Of a DNA stretch of 64,000 nt, positions 47,582-57,900 are shown piece after piece. The notes below the pieces were generated by a model. It saw only the letters and a list, made by a program, of their open reading frames with translations, searched no databases and was not told the origin of the DNA. How positions within the stretch are numbered: the first letter of the stretch is position 1; each line of letters opens with the position of its first letter. The position numbers were made by a program, and so were the translations under genes. Origin of the DNA: Bryopsis sp. KO-2023 (Eukaryota; Chlorophyta; Ulvophyceae; Bryopsidales; Bryopsidaceae); contig BSYQ01000001.1 in the NCBI GenBank assembly GCA_030272585.1, positions 10,865,001 through 10,929,000 of the forward strand. The letters run 5' to 3'.

Positions 47582-47839
47582 GGGAAGGACAGTGGCCAGG
47601 CAGTTTTTTTTGAACCACAGTTTTTTTTTCGTTTGAATACCTTTTTTGAACGGCGGTTTTGCTTAGATAGAAGAGGAGTACGAAGCAATGGTTCAGTACC
47701 ACGGATGATATCGTCACCTGGATACCGACTGTTTCGATTTTTTTTTTCCCTTCGTGGCATTTGAGAAGTCTGGGCACTACGAAGTTGTTCACCTTATGTC
47801 ATGTTACTGATAACGACGATTGTGAGGTGAATAAATGTT

Positions 47840-50777
47840 CGACGCAATGTTCAAATTCGCAATGTCGGTGTTCACTATTGGGAGGTACAACGCCTTCTCA
47901 TTGATAACTACAGACACATGACTCTTGGAAAGAAATCTCGTAATAATGAACCCACCGCATTCAAGTTGCTTCACCAATACTTCTTTTGTTCAACTACAGT
48001 AATTCCTGTTTCCACCAAAAAGAACCAGATTCCTAAGATTCCTAAACGCCACCAATGCATTTCCTGCACTCCATGTTACATAACTCTAACCCTTCAAATC
48101 TCAGAATTGTAAGGGGGGTGAAAATTTCATCTCGATGCACGTGGGGCGAAGGTGGAGGCGTCTTTTTTTTTGGGGGGGGGGGGGGTGCGAATCAGTTGCC
48201 TTGACTTGAAACGACACGCCTGTCCAGGTGCGTTCACGACACTAACATCCGTCCTCAAGGCAAGAAGAAAGGGTTGACAGAAGCTCTGACCAGAACCAAG
48301 ATCCATCCAAACGCATCTCCTGGCACTTCTTTCGACCTCAAATTTGGACACCATCAACTTGTGTGCGTGAAAAAATGTTTGCAGTAGTTATGTGGGAATA
48401 TTGGGTATTTTGTGAGCTGCAATAATTCCAGCTTTGGTGGGCTTTTCTATTGAGTTTTATCAACCCAAATCAGACTGCACTATAACTCATGATCTGATCG
48501 AATTCTAAAGGCGAACACTTACGTTCGAAAACTTGACGTCTGCAAAATTTGAGGCCATGCCGTGCATTAGGTAGTGTTGAAACACTGTTTCTTACACTTG
48601 CCAAAAATCTGTTCAAAGACAAGGTCAACCTCCTGTCTCTCAATCTTTTTTAAATATCCATCTGGTCACCTTGCTGATTCCTCTCAAACTCTGAGTGATA
48701 TTGACTCTCTGACCAGAATCTATAACTAACCACTCCGAATCCACTATGCGATTTTAATGAGTTGTACAGTAATTACTTAGGATTAATTCTGATTTTGGCA
48801 AGGAAAATCAATTGATTTGCAATTTCTGCAGCTTTTATTCCTAATATTCGTTTCCTCAGTTGCCGCAACGCATTTTCGACACAAGCGTCATGTTTCTGGA
48901 AGTTCCAGACTGGACCCCAGATGTCACTATTCTCAGCAACGCGGTTCTGAAAAGCCGGTTGGTCCGCGGTTCTGAAAAGCCGGTTGGTCACTGGCGGGGA
49001 CACAGTTGCATCAAATCGCTTTGTGTTGCGTGTGTTAACACGAGACAACATAATTGCAGCACCCGTGTTGCTGCGAGTGACCAATCGGGTTTCTGTAACA
49101 CGTTTTGGCGGCTGTTGCTAAAGAAAAAAATCTTTAGCAAGCACAAGAGATGTTATCTCTATCTCTAATGGAATTCCAGAGATGGCATTCAACGTTGCTG
49201 ATGAGCTTGGAATGTAAGGGGGGTGGGGTGGGAACAGAATCAAAGAAAAGTGAGTAAAAAGGAGAAATGCATGTAATAAATAAAACAATACACTAGATAG
49301 ATAGCGGTATTTAAGTGATACAAACAAACATCATTTACATTGTGTAGGAGATGCCGCTCTCCTATTGATACCACTTGTGTTTCACAGACGGAATTCGACA
49401 TTTTTAATGTGTTGTCGACCCAAACTCTGAGTATGACATGAAGGTTGTAAGAGAAACTGGGAGTTGGCGTGGCCGAGATGTAAGAGTTGTCGAATCAAGG
49501 AACGAACATCTTGCAACATGACGGGAAGCTGACCGGTCTGAATCACCCAGAACGGTTGTGCAGGAGTGTCACAGAGACAACAACAACACCAACAATTACA
49601 GAGACAGCACATGCTTAAAAAAAAAAAAAAAGATTGACACAATAAAAACCCACGTAAATGAGTTCAAAAATACAAAAAGGAGGTGTTAAATGCGCAAATT
49701 CCAAATGGCGGCACCCGCGGAGATTCTCCGAAACACAAACTCATTCGAGGATGTTGCATGAACCCCTTAAAGTTGGAACTATGTATGTGCACAACCATCA
49801 CTGCCCAACGTTTCAAAACGCAAAATTGCAGTGTACAATGCATACCACCACCCACGTGGATGCACTCAGCAAGGCGCAAGATCGCCAAAATCGAAAAAAT
49901 ACTTTAAAGTCTCGATTCCATTTGCATTTTTGGTCCACCTCGCAAGCATCCTCGAAGAATCACGATGCACACATACATAGCCGTCTCTTTTGAGATGCTC
50001 CAGCCATTCCAGAGGCCATTGCACATCTTTAAGGGCCATAAATCCTTCAGGTACTGTCCACTGTCCAAATCGTATTCGTAGTTCGTCTTCTTGTAAGAGA
50101 TCTGTTGGCAAGTATTGGCTTTCACGGCGGCGCTTCTCCCTTTTCTGTGAGCTTTTGGGTAGGTTACAATTTTTCATTCTGAGGGACTTTTTCTTGGGTT
50201 CTTTATTGTCACTTCACAATTGCCACCTTTTCTTTCTGCACTGGCTGTTTAGGAGCCTTCTTTTTAATTGGTTCTCTTTTGGAATGCACTTTTTTCTTCG
50301 AGCTTAGATCACGGTTTCTCTTTTTGCGGCAAGCTTTTTGCCGATTCTGGGTAGACACGAAGCATTCTTTTCAAAACGAATCCCAAGTCAAGTGGTTCAA
50401 TACTTGAACCAATCTTCAACAGACATTTGCACCTGCACAAAGCAGTGAGAAATTGTTTGATTTTTGATAAAATATCGAACGTGATCAGATATGTTGATAT
50501 TGAGTGTTTCAGGCTTGAAAGTTGTGATATTTAAATTAATACGTTACAGACATTACTGTTGTAGTACAATCGGTTAGGAATTGCATGGTGAACAATGGAC
50601 GGTACATACTTGGGCAATTGTGTGTTCGAGAACAACTCCCCTGTAACATTGATCCCTCTGTTTTTGCCGAGTGGGACCACCACCCTTCAACAATGTGATA
50701 CTGTTGTTCCAAGAAACAACCCTCTCTCTTCCATCCCTCTCACTCATACCTCGTACTTCTAACGTAACCACCAATGT
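47840..50777. other. intergenic, 2.9 kb
   Basis: A T8/G14 homopolymer run lies near 48166-48186, and a 25-base tandem duplication at 48941-48990. A minus-strand frame of 103 codons at 49866-50177 (YLPTDLLQEDELRIRFGQW...) and a basic stretch just upstream of it (about 50220-50340) look mildly coding-like but were not assembled into a gene. Confidence 0.4.
48941..48990. repeat. 25-base tandem duplication
   Basis: GCGGTTCTGAAAAGCCGGTT plus GGTC(C/A) occurs at 48941-48965 and 48966-48990, differing only in the last base. Confidence 0.85.
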
Positions 50778-50788
50778 CTCGGAGATAC
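50778..50788. repeat. target-site duplication, left copy
   Basis: CTCGGAGATAC, repeated at 54533-54543. It flanks the 3' tail of the LINE. Confidence 0.85.
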
Positions 50789-50910
50789 ATAACATAACAT
50801 AACATAATTACACGCGAAGAAGCCACCCAGCTTCTATTGCGGAAAAATGTACACCAATGTGAACAGACAAATGTTTGGAACCAAAAAACAAAAACACAGA
50901 GCATCAGGCA

Positions 50911-51330
50911 CTAACTGCCAGTAGACCCAAAACTACCCGAACCACGATCCGTAAGGGACAAAGAATCTGCAATAATTACTTGAGGAGTAACAATTTTTTC
51001 CAAAAGTAATTGAACCACCCTATCACCCGCTTTAATGTAAAAATCTTCAGAGGAGAAGTTAAAAAGAACCGCAATCAAAGAACCCCTATAGTCACTGTCA
51101 ATAACCCCAGCACCCAGAAATAACTTGAACCTGGCACAGAGACCCGAACGAATTTCCAACCGACCATAATAACCTTGAGGGATTTCAACCGCCACACCCA
51201 TATCAACCAGACCGTTATTCCAAGCTGGAATAACATAATCCTGGGGCGAATAAAGGTCATAGCCCGCCGAACCCAAGGAAGCCCGAGTCGGAACTCTAGC
51301 AGCATCATGTTTAAGAAGAACCCGCAGCAT
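50911..51330 (-). CDS. trimeric-type dUTPase encoded by the LINE, 139 aa
   Basis: Hydrolyses dUTP to dUMP and pyrophosphate, keeping uracil out of DNA. All five family motifs are present in order: SAGYDLYS (21-28), RSGL (61-64), GAGVIDSDYRGSLIAVLFN (73-91), GDRVVQL (102-108) and RGSGSFGSTG (129-138). Motif 5 has Ser where RGxGGFGSTG is usual. The length is normal for the trimeric family. The ATG at 51330 lies inside the last codons of the reverse-transcriptase ORF, in another frame, with a 20-base overlap; the frame is open for eight codons upstream. The 122-base remainder to the element's 3' tail looks like its 3' UTR. Because the target-site duplication encloses it, this is element cargo, not the host dUTPase. 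Confidence 0.93.
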   Translation of the reverse strand: MLRVLLKHDAARVPTRASLGSAGYDLYSPQDYVIPAWNNGLVDMGVAVEIPQGYYGRLEIRSGLCARFKLFLGAGVIDSDYRGSLIAVLFNFSSEDFYIKAGDRVVQLLLEKIVTPQVIIADSLSLTDRGSGSFGSTGS

Positions 51331-54300
51331 TGTTCTCCCGAATACACAAGACAACCCTCCGTAAGAGGAAAAAATCCTTCAACATACGTGCAACCTTAAT
51401 CTGATCAACCCTATTGAAGAGAAAGAAAAGATTGCGACAACGGAAAAACTCGGACCAGCGAATACGCAAAAAATTATATGCCGGACACACATAAAGAAAA
51501 TGGAACTCATCCTCCACTACCCCAAAACCACATACCCTGCAGAATCGTAATTCCCGCACCACAAGAGGATGTTGTAACCGACCCGAATCTACCTGAAGAC
51601 CATGAACCCCCGCCCGAAAGGCACAATAAATTTTTCGCAGAGAACTTGTCGAAAGGACAGAAAGGCAATCCAAGAATCGAATATTCCGTTTGATTTGACT
51701 AAAAAAATATCGAACATGGGACTTCTCCGACGAAAAAGTCAACCTCGAAAAATGATTCTTAAAATTAGAAGACCACAGCCTAATATCAATAATGCTCTTT
51801 CCAGAAAAAGAAATTAAGTGCTCTTTCACCAAAGACTCAACCCTGACCACCCAAGACGAACCACACCTATGTTCATCCAAAAGACTATTAAAAATAGCCT
51901 TAGATGGATGTTCCTCAGGAAGAGAAAAAAGTTTATTCCAGAATCTAAAAATTAGACGCCTAAAAAAAAACTCTAAAGGGTAAGTCCCCATATCCGCATA
52001 TAACACCTCCGTGGGAGCACGCCGAGGCAAATTTAAACAAAACCGTAAAAAAGCCAAATGAGACCGCTCGAGCGAATCCCTCTGTCCTTTAGTCAAAAAC
52101 AAATACCAAATAGCACTCCCAAAATTTATTGAACCAAAAACGAATTGTTTAAACAAATTATATTTAACCCGAGGATCTTCAATTTTATGTTTCGACAAAT
52201 GACTATAAAGCAATCCAAGAGAAGAAGACATTTTACGACCAATATGTTGAAAGTGCGGTAAGAAAATGTTTGACCCAGTACCAAAGAAAACCCCTAAATA
52301 GCGAAAAGTTTTAGTAGCCGTTATAAAAGAATCACCAATCTGTACTCCATGAACATTAGGAAAGTTAATCACCACCACACCCCTTTTCGAAACGTTCTCA
52401 GCAATCCCCCAACTAGCAGAACAACCCGCTAAAGCGTCATTAAGACAATTCAAATCTTCCGTATACTGAATCGGAATCATAGTATCATCAGCAAACGCTA
52501 ACGCCGGAATACATACATTATCAAAAGAAATAGGTCTAATCCCAGAATGTTCAATAGCACGAATCAAATTATCATGATAAGCCTTATATAATTCCGGACT
52601 AAGAGGACAACCCTGACGTACCCCTCTACCTTGAATAAAATTATTCGAAACACCAGAAGTACATCGAACTCGAGATATAGCATTCGCATAAATAAAAGCC
52701 AAAACCTTCAAAATCTTGTCTGGCACCCCAGTCCTTGCTAACTCAAAAAAGAGATGGGGATGAGAAACTCGATCAAAGGCTTTTAATAAATCTAAGAAGA
52801 TTAAAATTAACCCCTTCTTAGATTTTTTTGACAGAAAAATAAGAGCCCAAACCGAGAAAACAAAAAATTCCGGTAAGCAAAATTTACCAAAACCCCCTTG
52901 ACAAACATGTCTAATCGTAGAAAAGGGATCTTGGACACGATTCAAAAGTACATAAGCAAAAAGCTTGTATATATGAGGACTAATAGTCAACGGCCTAAAA
53001 CTGGAGGGATCAAGGCGACTACCTTTGCCTTTATAGACTGGAACAAGTTCCCCTAATAACCAGGAAAATGGAACTGCTTCCTCTTGTAAACATCTAGAAA
53101 AAAGGGTAGATAGTACTTCACACCAAGCTAATCTCAGAGGCTCGCAATCATTTCTAAAGAGAGTAGATGGCCAAAGATCATGACCGGAAGCCCGACCATG
53201 TTTTAACTTCAAAATAGCACTATTAATCTCCTCAATCTCAACTGGCCTAGACAAAGAAACTAATTGAGAAGGGGACATAACCACATCAGGAGGAAAAAAC
53301 CCAGTAGAATCGGTTCGAAAATCCCTCAAATCACTCATAGGACTAAAAAAAGTTTTATAATATTGCTCCCACTCAAGTAAGGAAATACAGTTTCTCTCAC
53401 AACCAGAGCGATTTCGGGGATAAAAAAGGCGGAAAAAACGTTTGGGGTCCTCATAGTATAATGAGGTCATCCTTTTACCTTGAGAGGAAGAATACGCTTT
53501 CCTCTTAGTCCGCAGCAACGAATAAAACCGATTACGCAAAACCCGTGCATAATCTGATCCACCATTAGTTCTGCAAGCACGACGGTAGACTTGGCGTGCA
53601 TGATAACAGTCCCTATCAAACCAAGGTTGGCATCGAGAAGATTTCTGGGAGCCCCATGTCAGTAAACTATCCACATGAGTCTTAAGAGCCAAAAAAGCCT
53701 CGTCAACTGTAGACGACTCCCGAATAGCTTGCAAAATGAGTGGCAATTTAACCGAAAAACCTTCCCAAAACCTATCAGGACTATCCTTAGACCAAATCAC
53801 TCGCCGCGGGGGCTGTGCACAACCACCCACAGCATCAATCAACCACCGTAAAGAAATCCACTTGTGGTCAGAAACAGACCATTCATCGGCAACCCGTAAA
53901 ACTGGAGAAAACTCCCAAAAATTCTGAGACCCAATAAAGAAATCTAAAACTGAAATCGACCCAGAGGATTGAGAACAGAACGTACACTCCCCCAATAAAT
54001 CACCTGCTATTCGGCCATTCATAACTCGAAGGCCAGTTAACATACATGTCTCACATAAATGTCTCCCATTGATATTATGTCCATGAGGGTCTAAGGAGCC
54101 TCGACAAGCAAAAGCTCCTTCAGGTTCTCCATCAAACAAATCCCCCAATCGAGCATTGAAATCTCCAAACACCAGCACAGAACCATTAACCTGAAGAGAA
54201 AAAGTAGTAATCGAGGCACGTAGCCGATCCCACAAACTAACATCATAATAAGACGAAGAGGAATGGGGTATGTAAACAACCCCCAGAAAAAAAACCCGAG

Positions 54301-54532
54301 CCCCTATTGAAACCTTGACCCAAATAACAAAACCCTGGATATTATGATCCTCCAAAATTTCATAAGAGAACCATTTAGAATTTTTCACCAAAAGGCCAAC
54401 ACCCCCACTACGGCGATGCTCCGAGATTCTATGAGAAAAGTGAAAAGAGTACCCCTGTAAAGAAGTTAATAATTCCCAGTCCCCCAACTCACAGAAACCA
54501 ATAAAGTCAAAACCCGAAATAGCGTGAGTAAC
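51311..54532 (-). CDS. LINE ORF2: endonuclease/reverse transcriptase, 5'-truncated
   Basis: An uninterrupted frame of more than 1058 codons. The truncated N-terminal part is an APE-type endonuclease: a likely catalytic Glu (GFCEL, just inside the truncated end), GDFNA and SVSDHKW are present, while the first strand with the catalytic Asn is missing. The reverse transcriptase shows FLDLLKAFDRVSHPHL, GRGVRQGCPLSPELY and the AFADDT active site (about 52484-52498). The C-terminal tail has a CX2CX9HX4C zinc knuckle (CRVCGF...HFLYVC). There is no RNase H domain. The frame continues above the first listed start (54487) to the truncation point. Stop at 51311-51313, overlapping the dUTPase start. Confidence 0.93.
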   Translation of the reverse strand, partial: VTHAISGFDFIGFCELGDWELLTSLQGYSFHFSHRISEHRRSGGVGLLVKNSKWFSYEILEDHNIQGFVIWVKVSIGARVFFLGVVYIPHSSSSYYDVSLWDRLRASITTFSLQVNGSVLVFGDFNARLGDLFDGEPEGAFACRGSLDPHGHNINGRHLCETCMLTGLRVMNGRIAGDLLGECTFCSQSSGSISVLDFFIGSQNFWEFSPVLRVADEWSVSDHKWISLRWLIDAVGGCAQPPRRVIWSKDSPDRFWEGFSVKLPLILQAIRESSTVDEAFLALKTHVDSLLTWGSQKSSRCQPWFDRDCYHARQVYRRACRTNGGSDYARVLRNRFYSLLRTKRKAYSSSQGKRMTSLYYEDPKRFFRLFYPRNRSGCERNCISLLEWEQYYKTFFSPMSDLRDFRTDSTGFFPPDVVMSPSQLVSLSRPVEIEEINSAILKLKHGRASGHDLWPSTLFRNDCEPLRLAWCEVLSTLFSRCLQEEAVPFSWLLGELVPVYKGKGSRLDPSSFRPLTISPHIYKLFAYVLLNRVQDPFSTIRHVCQGGFGKFCLPEFFVFSVWALIFLSKKSKKGLILIFLDLLKAFDRVSHPHLFFELARTGVPDKILKVLAFIYANAISRVRCTSGVSNNFIQGRGVRQGCPLSPELYKAYHDNLIRAIEHSGIRPISFDNVCIPALAFADDTMIPIQYTEDLNCLNDALAGCSASWGIAENVSKRGVVVINFPNVHGVQIGDSFITATKTFRYLGVFFGTGSNIFLPHFQHIGRKMSSSLGLLYSHLSKHKIEDPRVKYNLFKQFVFGSINFGSAIWYLFLTKGQRDSLERSHLAFLRFCLNLPRRAPTEVLYADMGTYPLEFFFRRLIFRFWNKLFSLPEEHPSKAIFNSLLDEHRCGSSWVVRVESLVKEHLISFSGKSIIDIRLWSSNFKNHFSRLTFSSEKSHVRYFFSQIKRNIRFLDCLSVLSTSSLRKIYCAFRAGVHGLQVDSGRLQHPLVVRELRFCRVCGFGVVEDEFHFLYVCPAYNFLRIRWSEFFRCRNLFFLFNRVDQIKVARMLKDFFLLRRVVLCIRENNAAGSS

Positions 54533-54543
54533 CTCGGAGATAC
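54533..54543. repeat. target-site duplication, right copy
   Basis: CTCGGAGATAC, identical to 50778-50788. It marks the truncated 5' end of the LINE. Confidence 0.85.
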
Positions 54544-54903
54544 CACCCCACTCTCTTCAAGTCTAATCTCATCTCACTGTATTAGTTTCATTGTCTGGTG
54601 TTGTCTTAATGAGTCATCCTCTGTGATTGATTGTTGATGTGATGTCACCATGTCCGTCTTCCCGAACTTATATCCTTTCGGGTCCAACAACACATTAAAG
54701 TAATCAATCAAAACCCACCCAAAAGAAAGCTCCAATACATTAAAGCAGCCTGGCCCAGGCAAACTCCCAATCAAGGCTACCAGCAACTAACATGAAGAGG
54801 AGAGGTACATGCATCAGTGTCTGACATGTTTCGAACAGAAGTAGAGTACGGTGTAATCGCCAAGGTTTTTACGCGCAATCGTCATTTCGAAACCAGGTTC
54901 GCG
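54544..54903. other. promoter/5' region of DNA-PKcs gene next to the LINE
   Basis: Before the insertion this region continued into the sequence left of 50778, so the LINE has split the presumed upstream region of the gene. No clear core promoter motif was seen. Confidence 0.45.
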
Positions 54904-57900
54904 ATGGATCTCCCTACGTTGCGCAGCCATTATGAAACTCTGCGCAAGTCGTCCAAGGAAGCTCGTGACGCCAATGATACCAAGGAGTGCTGGGATCTGT
55001 TGATGGAATACGCGAGGGAAGCCGTCAATTCGGAGTCGGATCGCGTGTTCGTGGCCACCCTGCTTTTCGATCGCCAGAACGGCATCTTTGCCATCATCGA
55101 TCAATCGCTCCGATCGCAAGGTTCTCATTCAATCCCCGGCTCGCGGTTTGGATGGCCTTTGGCATTCGATGCCACTCTTCCAAACATGCAAGGCACCATT
55201 TCTTTGCAATTCCATACCAATATATTTACAGTGAAAGACTTGACACCATCGCATAGCACTCCTACCCTCCATTTGTAGACTAGCAACATGATTCTCTCAG
55301 AGTGGACGTTACATCTGAAAAGAAAAGCATCTCGATGTCTGCATGCGAAGTCCCTGAGGTTTCTCATTATTTTCATTGGAATACTGTGGAAAACCAGGAA
55401 AGTTAGCAAGGCAGCTTCACATCGACATCTTGGCATATATCACATCATTGCTGGAAGCCCTTGGATCGACAGAAGGGTCCCCCCATGCAGCATTCATCTT
55501 GGAAAAATGCCTCCATTTCTTTAAGCGATTCGAATTAGCAGCAGTCAAAGCCGCCACCTTTGGACCCATCCTTGAAATCTTGGGATGGAATGCTGAGGTG
55601 TTACTCAAGCTGAAATTGGACCCCTGTGGCATGGCTCATTCCTACCAGAGGGAATATGCAGTGAACAAGAAACTATCCAACACAGTGAAAGGGGGCATTC
55701 TGCAAGTGCTGGGCTCAATCTTTGATCAGTTTTCTGAAGAGTTCATCTCTGGAGTGCAGTTTGACTGCGAATGGCTACAAAGAGAATGTCTGGCTGTGCT
55801 TGAGAAATCAAAAACCCAGAACTTTCCTGAGGCGTATGTGGCTGGGGCGCTGTCTGGGCTAGCGGCCACACTTATCCATGAGGTTGGTCGATGGTTTGCA
55901 GAAACTGAGAGTGGGGCAGTTGCAGAGAAGCTTCCAAATGAATCCATTGATCTTGAGTGTGGAATAGCTGGGCCAAAAAGAGTCATGATGATATATTGTA
56001 TTGTCTTAGGATGGGAGGAATCCTGAGGCTCTGAGGATAGGTTACGACCACATCAAGCGAGCGCTCCAACCAAGCAATGTTCAGGCAGTTCATCGATACC
56101 TGGGACTCCGTGGTGCCATGAAAATTTTGACGCAATGTGCATCTGAGTTCGGACACACCCTGACTAAAGACTTGACCCTGCTTGACTACCTTGTCCAGCT
56201 TCGAAGCAAGCACAGTAACAAGATGGTCAGAAACAGTTCGGAGGAAGCCCTGAATGCAGTGTTCAAACAGGTATCCACATTCTGCATTATCTACTGTTTT
56301 AATGTTTTCTTTTCCTTGAGGCATATTGTTTTGGGCCGTTGTCTGATTGTGATGGATGGTTGTGTGTGTGTGTAAAACAATGTGCCTCCTGCAGATATCC
56401 AAGGATTTGAGCTCAGGGGCTGCTATTTCTGATTTTGACCCATTCGATACTACGTCCAGACTACTGGGAATCCTGGGCGACATGATGTCAGGTTCAAATT
56501 CCGATAATCGAGAACTAATGGTGGCGGTTTCAGGAATTGGCCATCTCGCTGAACCATGCAAAAAGTTTTTTGGACAGCAGGTGGGGACATGTCTTCTCTG
56601 CACAACACAGTTATGAAGAAAGACATTTCTTTCTCGGGGACTGAGTTGATTTTGTGGGATCGACAGGGACTTCAGAAGTTGCTGGCTGACTTGGCACCCC
56701 TTGTTGATGCTGGGCATGTGCTGGAAACCATTGAGGATTTGCAGGAAGCTGCTGTTGTTAGTGATATGATATTGCTGGTCGCCTTGGGGCGGATCGTGCA
56801 AAGCCTGGACATCGTGGATCATTCCACCATAGAAATGTGCCAAAATGTGGTTGGCAGAATCATAGGTAACTTCAAGTGAAGCCACTTAACATGGAATTGA
56901 ATGTAAGAGAAGGGTGATTTTTTTTCTTTTCGTGCAATAAGATTGCAAGTGTGTGTGTTTTCAGGTTCTTACCTGAATCTTTGGCCAAGACAACATCAAA
57001 CGGTGCATGATTCTATTGTCCAGATGTTGCTGTCTCTACAGCAGCATCCCCTGGCCCTCCAGTCGATGACACAGTTTTTTGCCAACATTCTACTCACTCA
57101 CACTTTGAGACCACCCACAGGAAAGATTTTCTCAGGTATTGACCAGCAAATGTCGCATAAAAAGGCTTACATTATGATAGATTTCAGGGACCTGATTGTG
57201 TTTTTTTCTGAGTTTGCAGGGCCGTTGGCTGTCAATTCCCCAGAAGAGATCTCCAGGGATGGATGGTCACACTATTTGAAGATCTGGCTTGCTGTTTTAA
57301 AAAGGGAACACCTTGGCGAAGAAGCAAAAGGTGTGTTGATGTTTTCTTTTACGGAACAGAATCTTGCAAAACGTATATATCTTTGGGATTGTCTTACTTG
57401 CATTGATGAGGAAACAAGGCTTTGGTGGGGTCAGGTTTCCAATGCCATTGATAATTCCCATATCGATTTTTTTCTGACTGACTGATTGATATTTGGGGGT
57501 TGATCAGCGGCCTTAGAAGGTCAACCTCCTCTGGGGTCCACAGACAGCATTTCGACTCTTACGTACGACTGCCTCCTTCGTTTGATCTTGGATGCATTGA
57601 GGAACCTGGACATTGGATATGATGCTGTCAGAGAGGATGGGGTTGGGCAACTTGACGCTGGCGGGGTGGCTGACGAAACTCAAGTTCTTGCTGCTGAGGT
57701 GGGATTTGGCCTGCAGGCGAGCAACAGGGACGATATGTTGACCTTCATGGTGCTTTCAGGTTGGTCTATCTCTGTACTTGTCCTCGAAACTCAAAAATTT
57801 ACACCCACATCCAATGTCTTGTTCCAGCAACAACACAATCATTTTCGGTTTCCTTACAATCTGCATAATTTGCCCTGAATGCCCCCTATTGTTGTGCTTG

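Larger units (their letters stand above)
45847..47839 (+). repeat. right arm of large palindrome (apparently identical core)
   Basis: Reverse complement of 40567-42544 plus a 15-base insertion (TACGAAGTTGTTCAC) near 47777. The arms are separated by a 3302-base spacer. Confidence 0.9.
50789..54532 (-). mobile_element. 5'-truncated LINE (APE/RT non-LTR retrotransposon) carrying a dUTPase ORF
   Basis: The element lies between two exact 11-base direct repeats. Its 3' end (left, on the minus strand) is a short TTATG-type tandem tail at about 50789-50808, as expected from target-primed reverse transcription. The 5' end (right) starts abruptly inside the endonuclease domain, so the copy is 5'-truncated. 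It encodes an endonuclease/reverse transcriptase ORF and, overlapping it, a complete dUTPase. Both frames are open and the target-site duplication is perfect, so the insertion looks recent. It sits 361 bases upstream of the DNA-PKcs start codon, in opposite orientation. Confidence 0.92.

Noticed and set aside
50911-51354. dUTPase as an ordinary host gene next to a LINE
   Set aside because: It lies inside the target-site duplication, overlaps the RT ORF and has no introns, so it belongs to the element.
55276-55397. possible extra DNA-PKcs exon containing the dispersed repeat
   Set aside because: Direct joining of 55120 to 55398 is in phase and matches the family; the repeat also occurs elsewhere without the gene.
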